Shown here piece after piece: positions 45,125 to 53,300 of a DNA stretch of 64,000 nt. Numbering within the stretch: the first letter of the stretch is position 1; every line of letters begins with the position of its first letter. The stretch lies in assembly GCF_002028455.1 (NCBI RefSeq), contig NZ_MWUM01000014.1:1-64000 (forward strand), read 5' to 3'. The stretch is from Zoogloea sp. LCSB751 (GTDB lineage: Bacteria > Pseudomonadota > Gammaproteobacteria > Burkholderiales > Rhodocyclaceae). Under the pieces are notes generated by a model. The model was not told the DNA's origin, searched no databases, and was given only the letters and a program-made list of their open reading frames with translations. The position numbers and the translations under genes are program-made.

Positions 45125-47250
45125 TACGCCCGCCTCAACCGGGAAGACGACGCTTTGCGATCGAGCGGCGCTGGACTGGCCCCCGGGGAGCCCGACAAAC
45201 GGAAGCGGGCAACGATCTCCATCAGGCCCTTGGCCTGGACCTCAAGGCTCTCGGCCGCCGCCGCCGCCTCCTCCACCAGCGCAGCATTCTGCTGGGTTAC
45301 GTCGTCCATGCGGGTAACGGCATGGGTAACCTGCTCGATCCCCTGGCTTTGCTCCCGGCTCGCCTCGCTGATCCCGGCCAGTAGTTCAGCCACCTGCCCG
45401 AAGGCCATCACAACCTCGTGCATCGCGGCGCCCGCTTCGTCCACCTGGACGGCACCGCCAGCGACCTTGTCGACCGACACGGCAATGAGCGCCTTGATCT
45501 CCCGCGCTGCCACCGCACTGCGCTGAGCCAGTGCGCGGACCTCGTTCGCCACCACCGCAAACCCCCGTCCCTGTTCTCCTGCCCGGGCTGCCTCGACGGC
45601 TGCATTCAGCGCCAGGATATTGGTCTGAAACGCAATGCCGTCGATGACGCCGATGATGTCGGCGATCTTGCCCGAGCTCTCGCGGATGTCCGCCATGGTC
45701 GCCACCACGCGCTGCACGGCCGCCCCACCCTGCACCACCGCCTCGTTGGACTGGCTGGCCAGCAGGTTGGCGCGCTGGGCGTTGTCCGCATTCTGCTTGA
45801 CGGTGGCGTTCAGTTCCTCCATCGAACTGGCGGTTTCCTCGAGGCTGCTGGCCTGCTCCTCCGTCCGGCGCGAGAGGTCCGCGTTGCCGGCGGCAATCTC
45901 CTTGGTCGCCGTGTTGATTGCCGCTGCAGCCCCCTGCAAACCACCGATCACCTCCCGCAGGCGTGCCACCGTGGAGTTGGCGTCATCCTGCAAACGGCCA
46001 AAGGCACCGCGGTACTCCCCTTCGATCCGCTGGGTGAGATCGCCCCGCGCCAGGGCCTCGAGAATCCGCGACACCTCGCCCAACCCCACATCGCTCACAC
46101 CCATCAGGCGGTTCAGGCCCTCGATCATCCGCCGGAATTCGTACTGGAAGGCTGACGTGTCGCCGCGGGCCTGAAAATCACCGTTTGCGGCGGCGTCCAC
46201 CAGCACCTGGATCTGCGCATTCACCTTGTGCAGCGAATCCCGCACCCCATCCATGGCCTCGGTGATGCGGACCTGATGGCCAGGCAGGCGCTCCATGTCC
46301 ACCGACAGATCCCCCACCGCGTAGCGCTTGACGACCTCGACCACCTGCCGGCTGACTGCAATGTGGGTCTGCACCAGCCCGTTGATCGAACGGGCCATCG
46401 CGCCATAGACCCCGGGAAAGCGCCCGGCATCGATCTGATGCTCGACCATCCCCGCCTCATGCTCCCTGGCATTCTCCGCCTGTGCCTCGGCGAAGCCCCT
46501 GAACATCTCGACCATCCGCTGCATGGACAGCAGCAACTGTGCGGTCTCGTCGCGGCCTGCCACGTCGATCCGATCGGGCAGATGGCCGGCCGCCACCGCC
46601 TGGCTGATTGCCACGGCCTGGGCCAGGGGCTGGCTCACACTGCGGCTGATCCGCCAGGCGGCAAACGCTCCGATCAGAACCATCAAGGTCGTGGCCGCCG
46701 CGAGCAGCTCCAGCGTACGCGTCACCTCCGCGTCGAAAGCCTGCTGGGCTTGCCGGGTTTCTAGCAACTGAAGCTCCAGGAGCTTTGCAAAAGCCGCCCC
46801 AATGGGCTTGTCGGCACCGGCAATCGCCTTGTCCACCTCGGTCACCGGTGCACCGCGACCGCGCATGTCGACGACCTGGGCAATCACAGTCCGGTATTTC
46901 TGGCTACCCGCCGCGATCTCGTCCAGAGCCAACTCAGCCTCGGAGCGCAACGCCCCCAGGGAACGGTATTCGCCCGCAATGCGGTCGATCGTTTCCATGC
47001 TGCCGGCAAATTTCTGCGGATAATCGCCGCCCCGCAACACCGCGTTCTTGAAGTAGTGGATTCCGTTACCCAGTTCAACCTGCCCCCTGTAGGCAAGCCG
47101 CTCACGCGCCACCATCCGGCTTTCAAACTCGCCAAAGCGGGCGCGCAACTCCACCAGGTTGTACAAAGCCACGCCGGCAACGAACAGGCCGAGCGCCAGC
47201 ACAAATCCGAATCCGAGTGCCAGGCGCCTGCCTATCGTCAGGTTATTCAT
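45124..47250 (-). CDS. methyl-accepting chemotaxis protein
   Basis: A 708-aa chemoreceptor. TM1 is at residues about 11-31 ([20 protein letters not shown]) and a helical periplasmic ligand domain runs to about 185. TM2 ([16 protein letters not shown]) follows, then HAMP and further HAMP-like modules (about 210-440). The signalling hairpin tip is [20 protein letters not shown], with [17 protein letters not shown]. No C-terminal CheR/CheB-binding pentapeptide is seen. The ATG at 47250 ([10 protein letters not shown]) is chosen since residues upstream precede the membrane anchor unnaturally. No che genes are nearby; its signal is unknown. Confidence 0.93.
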   Translation of the reverse strand: MNNLTIGRRLALGFGFVLALGLFVAGVALYNLVELRARFGEFESRMVARERLAYRGQVELGNGIHYFKNAVLRGGDYPQKFAGSMETIDRIAGEYRSLGALRSEAELALDEIAAGSQKYRTVIAQVVDMRGRGAPVTEVDKAIAGADKPIGAAFAKLLELQLLETRQAQQAFDAEVTRTLELLAAATTLMVLIGAFAAWRISRSVSQPLAQAVAISQAVAAGHLPDRIDVAGRDETAQLLLSMQRMVEMFRGFAEAQAENAREHEAGMVEHQIDAGRFPGVYGAMARSINGLVQTHIAVSRQVVEVVKRYAVGDLSVDMERLPGHQVRITEAMDGVRDSLHKVNAQIQVLVDAAANGDFQARGDTSAFQYEFRRMIEGLNRLMGVSDVGLGEVSRILEALARGDLTQRIEGEYRGAFGRLQDDANSTVARLREVIGGLQGAAAAINTATKEIAAGNADLSRRTEEQASSLEETASSMEELNATVKQNADNAQRANLLASQSNEAVVQGGAAVQRVVATMADIRESSGKIADIIGVIDGIAFQTNILALNAAVEAARAGEQGRGFAVVANEVRALAQRSAVAAREIKALIAVSVDKVAGGAVQVDEAGAAMHEVVMAFGQVAELLAGISEASREQSQGIEQVTHAVTRMDDVTQQNAALVEEAAAAAESLEVQAKGLMEIVARFRLSGSPGASPAPLDRKASSSRLRRA

Positions 47251-47436
47251 GATGCTTCTTCCTCTGCAAACATACGTATCCGCCCCCTTCGGCCCCAAGC
47301 CGGCAACCAACAGGCGTCAGCGGCCGCCCACGGCGACATCTGCCCGGGACTTAACGGCAAACGGCGGCATTTGTTGATGCCGTTCTGCCGATACAAGAAA
47401 ATCACACGCTCCGGGAACCGGGCTGCAGCAAGCCCA

Positions 47437-48366
47437 TCACGTCAAGCCCGCCCCTAAGCCATCCAGGGCCTGGTTGGCTGCCAACATGGTCCGGCATGCC
47501 GTCGTTCGATGCTCGTCGGACGGCGATGCGCCCTGGACACGCAACTGCCGACACTGTTCCAGGGCCAGCGCGCGGCCCCGTGCAGGGTCAGCCACCACTC
47601 CAATCGCCGGCACTCTGGCCAGGCACTGCGCCAGGCGCCCCGCCAGGTCGCCATCCATGGGCGCCGCCTCCAGCACGTCTTCGCTGGGCCGGAATCCCGC
47701 CGAACAGGTCAGCGCAATCATGTAGTCGGTCGCGGACTGCAGGCACACGGCGCCCTCGGCGGTCACCGTGACCAGGGGAAAATACGGGGCCAGGGAAGGC
47801 AGCACATGATTGGGAAACACCTGCGCCCCCCAGTAACGCGACGCCACCCGGCCGAAATGCCCGAAGTCCTCAATCGGCACGAACCGCGCCTGCGCCAGGG
47901 GCAGTATCTCCACGGGCGGCTTGGTCGGCACCACGGTATCGTTGGACGCATCGATATAGAGCGTGCCCGCCAGGAAGGCGTTCTGAAAATACTCGCCGCG
48001 CAGATCCCCCCACACTTGGCGGAAACGACCTCCATGGGCCAGAAACGCGGCCAGCGCCGCATAGCCCTGCGCCGGCAGCGGCGGCAGGGAAGCCGGCTGC
48101 AGCCGCTGCAGGCTGTTCTGCACCGCAAGGGAAATCTCCAGGCACCACCCCAGCGGATAGGCCTTGCCGTTCTTGCGCTGTCCCGCTTGGCGCAGGCCTG
48201 GGTCGACCTGCGCCCTCACCAACCGGAACAGCGCCTCCAGGGCCGTCAGCGCGGGCGACAGGAAACGCTCGGTCAGCGCCTGCTCGGCCTCCTCATCGAC
48301 AACGCGGGGCTCATTCGGCAACAAGGGGCGGATCAAACGGAATGCGCCATCAACGGGGCCTCCCAT
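47437..48366 (-). CDS. conserved-looking protein of unknown function
   Basis: A 309-aa soluble protein without signal peptide or membrane helix. I do not recognise a characterised family. Notable parts are a helical N-terminal half (TERFLSPALTALEALFRLVR), a central aromatic/acidic segment (GDLRGEYFQNAFLAGTLYID, then NDTVVPTKPPVEILPLAQ), and RYWGAQVFPNHVLPSLAPYF. The central segment reads like a real conserved protein rather than a shadow frame. It is divergent from the APS-kinase/TIGR03032/DUF4347 genes and may belong to that locus; this is a context guess only. Confidence 0.7.
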   Translation of the reverse strand: MGGPVDGAFRLIRPLLPNEPRVVDEEAEQALTERFLSPALTALEALFRLVRAQVDPGLRQAGQRKNGKAYPLGWCLEISLAVQNSLQRLQPASLPPLPAQGYAALAAFLAHGGRFRQVWGDLRGEYFQNAFLAGTLYIDASNDTVVPTKPPVEILPLAQARFVPIEDFGHFGRVASRYWGAQVFPNHVLPSLAPYFPLVTVTAEGAVCLQSATDYMIALTCSAGFRPSEDVLEAAPMDGDLAGRLAQCLARVPAIGVVADPARGRALALEQCRQLRVQGASPSDEHRTTACRTMLAANQALDGLGAGLT

Positions 48367-48506
48367 AGATGCCTTTCATAGATAGATTTACAAACATTTT
48401 CATCAACGTAACCTATGTCACAATCCGACGCCATGGCCCCGCAGGCGACGCCTGCCCACCATGGTAGCGTGCCACGCGACCGCCGCAGCCACGCTCCCGA
48501 AGCCCG

Positions 48507-49070
48507 ATGCCGGCCCTCATTGAACCGTACCCAGCACCCCCCAGGATGGCTGCTTCACCTCAAATTTACTGGATCACCGGCCTGCCTGCCGCGGGGAAGA
48601 CCACGCTCGCCCAGGCCCTCGCCACCGCCCTCAGGAACAAAGGGCGTCGAGCCTTCGTTCTCGACGGGGACGAATTGCGCAAGGGTCTGTGCGCCGACCT
48701 GGGGCTCTCGGACGCCGACCGCAGCGAGAACATCAGGCGGGCCAGCGAAGTCGCCCGCCTGATGTGGAGCGCAGGTCTCGACGTAGTGTGCGCCTTCGTC
48801 TCACCCTTCCAACTTGACCGGCAGCAGGCCAGAAACCGGGTTCCGCCTGGACGGTTCATCGAGATCCACCTCAGCACGCCCCTCGAAGAATGCATGCGAC
48901 GTGACCCGAAAGGCTTGTACGCCCGCGCCCAAGCCGGAGAGATCCACGGACTCACCGGCTTGGATGGTCCCTACGAGCCCCCCGAAGCCCCCGAATTCCG
49001 CTTTGACACCCGCAACCTGGACACCGCGGAAATCGCTCTCCAGGTCGTGAACCATCTGGACAACATCTAG
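48507..49070 (+). CDS. cysC: adenylyl-sulfate kinase (stand-alone)
   Basis: APS kinase phosphorylates adenosine 5'-phosphosulfate to PAPS. The 187-aa protein has the P-loop WITGLPAAGKTTLAQ, the DGDELRKGLCADLG substrate loop, SENIRRASEVARLM and the lid-side DPKGLYARAQAGEI. The ATG at 48507 is given; an ATG at 48546 (MAASPQIYWITG) is equally possible. No CysD, CysN or CysH is nearby, so PAPS here may feed a sulfotransferase rather than sulfate assimilation. It is 12 bases ahead of the TIGR03032 gene. Confidence 0.9.
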   Translation: MPALIEPYPAPPRMAASPQIYWITGLPAAGKTTLAQALATALRNKGRRAFVLDGDELRKGLCADLGLSDADRSENIRRASEVARLMWSAGLDVVCAFVSPFQLDRQQARNRVPPGRFIEIHLSTPLEECMRRDPKGLYARAQAGEIHGLTGLDGPYEPPEAPEFRFDTRNLDTAEIALQVVNHLDNI

Positions 49071-49082
49071 CGCATCCATCCC

Positions 49083-50303
49083 ATGGCAGACCTACAGCTC
49101 AATGCCTGGACACCGGCAGATCACCAGCGCAGCGGTTTCGACGAAGCCGGCACATCGTCCCCGGAACTGCGCCGGGCCGCCGGTAAACCGCAACTCACCC
49201 CCTCCCCCGGGCTGGCCCGCTGGCTGGCCGAGTCGGGCGGCTCGCTGGCCTTCTCCACCTACCAGACGGGGCGCCTGTTCTTCCTCGGCAGCCAGCCGGA
49301 CGGAAGCATCTATGCACAGGAACGGGTCGTCGGCACCGCCATGGGCCTGGCCATCGACAAGGACAAGCTGTGGGTCGGCAACCGGGAACAGATCTGGCGC
49401 TTCTCCAATACCGGCGCCGACGAGATCCGCGGCCAGCACTACGACGCGATCTACATGCCGCGCAAGGGCTACATGGTCGGCAACAGCAACACCCACGACG
49501 TGCTGGCCGACGTGCATTTCCAGGGCCAGCACTACGACTTTCTGTACGCCAACACCCAGTTCAGCTGCGTTGCCGCGCCGGACGAGCACTACACCTTCCG
49601 CCCGGTGTGGGTACCGGACTTCATCAGCGTGCTGGCACCGGAAGACCGCTGTCACCTCAACGGCATCTGCGCCGTCGATGGCGAACTGGCCTACGCCACG
49701 ATCTGCGGGCGCTTCGATACCCGCCTCGGCTGGAAAGGCGTCAAGAGCCACGGCGGCTTCGTCATCGACATGCGTAGCAACGAAGTGGTGTGCGAAGGCC
49801 TGTCGATGCCCCATTCGCCGCGCTGGCACGACGGCAAGCTGTGGCTCATCAACTCCGGCGAAGCCCAGCTGGGCTACGTGGATTTCGACAACAAGCGTTT
49901 CGTGCCGGTCGTTCTGTGCCAGGGCTTCGCCCGCGGCATCGCTTTCGTCGGCGATCACGCGGTGGTCGCCCTGTCGCGCCTGCGGCCAGACAAGAATGGC
50001 CTCGTCGGGCAGATCAACCTGGCCCAGAAGCTGGAGGACCATGGCTTCTACCAACGCTGCGGCCTGCTGGTATTCAACCTGAACACCGGCCAGCTGGACC
50101 ACTGGCTGACCATCGAAGGCCAGGTCACCGAGACCTACGACGTCGCCTTCCTGCCCGGCATCCGCAAACCCTACACTCCCGGATTCCGCGAGCCCGAACA
50201 GCACCAGTGGCGCATGCACCTGCCCGATGGCCCCTGGAAAGCCGCGCCCAAGCCGGCCCCGGACTTTCCCGGCTGGCAACCGCAGAACAAGCCCCGCACC
50301 TGA
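49083..50303 (+). CDS. TIGR03032 family protein
   Basis: A 406-aa protein matching the TIGR03032 family, which is sporadic in bacteria and lacks a known function. Conserved-looking parts include GLARWLAESGGSLAFSTYQ, CHLNGICAVDGELAYAT, GGFVIDMRSNEVVCEGLSMP and HSPRWHDGKLWLINSGEA. These repeat strand-turn units suggest a beta-propeller. There is no signal peptide. It sits between APS kinase and the DUF4347 giant protein, 30 bases before the latter, consistent with one operon. Confidence 0.85.
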   Translation: MADLQLNAWTPADHQRSGFDEAGTSSPELRRAAGKPQLTPSPGLARWLAESGGSLAFSTYQTGRLFFLGSQPDGSIYAQERVVGTAMGLAIDKDKLWVGNREQIWRFSNTGADEIRGQHYDAIYMPRKGYMVGNSNTHDVLADVHFQGQHYDFLYANTQFSCVAAPDEHYTFRPVWVPDFISVLAPEDRCHLNGICAVDGELAYATICGRFDTRLGWKGVKSHGGFVIDMRSNEVVCEGLSMPHSPRWHDGKLWLINSGEAQLGYVDFDNKRFVPVVLCQGFARGIAFVGDHAVVALSRLRPDKNGLVGQINLAQKLEDHGFYQRCGLLVFNLNTGQLDHWLTIEGQVTETYDVAFLPGIRKPYTPGFREPEQHQWRMHLPDGPWKAAPKPAPDFPGWQPQNKPRT

Positions 50304-50333
50304 CATTTTTCAACATTCGACCCCAGGCACCCC

Positions 50334-53300
50334 ATGACCGAGAGCACCTCACCGATCCGCGAAGTCGTCATCGTCGACGCCAGCGTCAGCGACTGGAAAA
50401 CCCTGACCGCCGGCATCAACCCGAACATCCCGGTCATCCTGCTGCCGTCCGGTGGCAACGGCCTGGAGTCGATTGCCGACGCCCTGTCGAGCTACGGCAC
50501 CCTCGACGCGGTGCACCTGGTCAGCCACGGCGGCACCGGCCGTCTCAGCCTGGGCGACCTGCAACTGACCAGCAATAACCTGGCGGCCCAGTCCGACGCT
50601 CTGAGCGCCATCGCCAGCCACCTGACCCCGGACAGCGACCTGCTGCTCTACGGCTGCTCCGTCGCCGCTGGCGACAACGGGCACGCCTTCGTCGATGCAC
50701 TCTCCAGCGCACTGAACGGCGCCGACATCACCGCCTCCACCGACCGCACCGGCCCGCTGAGCCTGGGCGGCGACTGGGATCTAGAATATGCGGTTGGCAA
50801 CATCGAGACGGTACTGCCGTTTACGGTGCAGGGGATGCAGGGGATTGATGAGTGTTTGGGGTGTGTGGGTAATCAGTACTACACAAACGGGGGTATGCCT
50901 GATCCTAGCAAGGACTCCCAATGCTCGGGAGACTCAACAGCCCCCACCGTCAACTCCATCAGTTCCTCGAATTCAGCCAGCGCGACATCCGCGACCTTCT
51001 CCGTCGTGTTCTCCGAAAGTGTCCAGAACGTTAATGCATCCGACTTCACTCTGGTTACTTCGGGTTCGGCGAGCGGAACGATTTCAAGCTTGAGTGGCTC
51101 GGGCTCCACTTACTCACTGATAGTCAATTCGATCACAGGAAGCGGGACAATTCAGATCAATCTGAAGTCCAGCGGCACAGGAATCCAGGACACGTCATCT
51201 AACCACAATGCAATTTCGGGCGGCTTCACCGGCACAGCCCACACGGTAACTATCGCTGCCGCCCCCACCCTAACGAGCGCCACCTACGATGCCAGCACTG
51301 GCACGCTCGTTGTCACCGGCGCCAACATGACCACCGGTGACACCATCGACGTCAGCAAACTCACTCTCACCGGAGAAGGCGGCACCACCCGCACCCTCAC
51401 ATCCGGCAATGTCACAGCCAGCAGCTCAACCGCGTTCTCTGTCACACTGAATGCGACCGATCAGGCCGCCGTGCAGCTCATCCTCAACAAGAACGGCACC
51501 ACGTCTACAAGTGGCACGAACTTTAATCTGGCGGGGGCCGCGAACTGGGATAGCACAGCGTCTGCCGCTGCCGATCTCACAGGGAACGGCGTCACCGTCA
51601 GCAACGTCGCCGTCCCCACCATCACCAGCGCCACCTACGATGCCAACACGGGAGCGCTGGTCGTCACCGGAACCGGCTTCCTGTCGAAGTCCGGCGCCAC
51701 CAACGACATCGTCGCCAACAAGTTCTCCTTCACCGGCGAAGGCGGCAGCACTTACACGCTGACCGACTCCAGCAACGTCGAGATCACCAGCGGCACCAGC
51801 TTCACGCTGAGCCTGTCCGCCACCGACAAGGCGGCCATCAACCAGGTTCTCAACAAGAACGGCACCAGTTCCAGCAGCGGTACCACCTACAACCTGGCTG
51901 CCGCCGAGGACTGGGCCGCCGGCGCCGATGCCGCCGTGGTCGTCGCCGACACCACCAGCAACGGCATCACCGTCAGCAACGTTGCCGCACCGACCATCAC
52001 CAGTGCCACCTATAACGCCAGCACGGGGACACTGGTCGTCACCGGCACCGGCTTCCTGTCGAGCGCTGGCGCCACCAACGACATCGTCGCCAACAAGTTC
52101 ACCCTGACCGGCGAAGGCGGCAGCACCTACACGCTGACTGACTCCAGCAACGTCGAGATCACCAGCGGCACCAGCTTCACGCTGAGCCTGTCCGCCACCG
52201 ACAAGGCGGCCATCAACCAGGTTCTCAACAAGAACGGCACCAGTTCCAGCGGCGGCACAACCTACAACCTGGCTGCCGCCGAAGACTGGGCCGCCGGCGC
52301 CGATGCCGCCGTGGTCGTCGCCGACACCACCGGCAACGGCATCACCGTCAGCAACGTTGCCGTCCCCACCATCACCAGCGCCACCTACGATGCCAGCACG
52401 GGGGCGCTGGTCGTCACCGGAACCGGCTTCCTGAAGCTCTCCGGCGCCACCAACGACATCGTCGCCAACAAGTTCACCTTCACCGGCGAAGGCGGCAGCA
52501 CTTACACGCTGACCGACTCCAGCAACGTCGAGATCACCAGCGGCACCAGCTTCACGCTGAGCCTGTCCGCCACCGACAAGTCTACCCTCAACCAGATCAT
52601 CAATAAGAACGGTACCAGTTCCAGCGGCGCTACCACGTACAACCTGGCCGCCGCCGAGGATTGGGCCGCCGGCGCCGATGCTGCCGTGGTAGTCGCCGAC
52701 ACCACCGGCAACGGCATCACTGTCAGCAACGTCGCCGTCCCCGCCATCACCAGCACCACCTACGATGCCAACACGGGAGAGCTGGTCGTCACCGGAACCG
52801 GCTTCCTGAAGCTCTCCGGCGCCACCAACGACATCGTCGCCAACAAGTTCACCTTCACCGGCGAAGGCGGCAGCACCTACACGCTGACCGACTCCAGCAA
52901 CGTCGACATCACCAGCGGCACCAGCTTCACGCTGACGCTGTCGGCCACCGACAAGGCGGCCATCAACGAGCTCCTCAACAAGAACGGCACCAGCTCCACC
53001 GATTCCACCACCTACAATCTGGCAGCCGCAGAGGATTGGGCCGCTGGCGCAGACGCTGCCGTTTTCGTCGCCGACGCAACCGGCAACGGCATCACCGTCT
53101 CGAATTACAACGCCCTCCCCACCATCGCCAACCTGAACGCCGACAGCGTCACGTGGGCAGGCGTTGGCAATACGGTCGTACTCGATGCGGGTACCAATAC
53201 GTCCTTGAATGACGCCGAGCTTTCCGCCCTCAACGGCGGCAACGGCGACTGGGCGGGCGGCAGCCTGACGGTGCAGCACACCGGCGCGGCCGTCTCCGCC

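Noticed and set aside
51612-53111. Regular repeats considered as a CRISPR-like or satellite array
   Set aside because: The units are 375 bp, coding, in frame and without spacers, so they are protein repeats.
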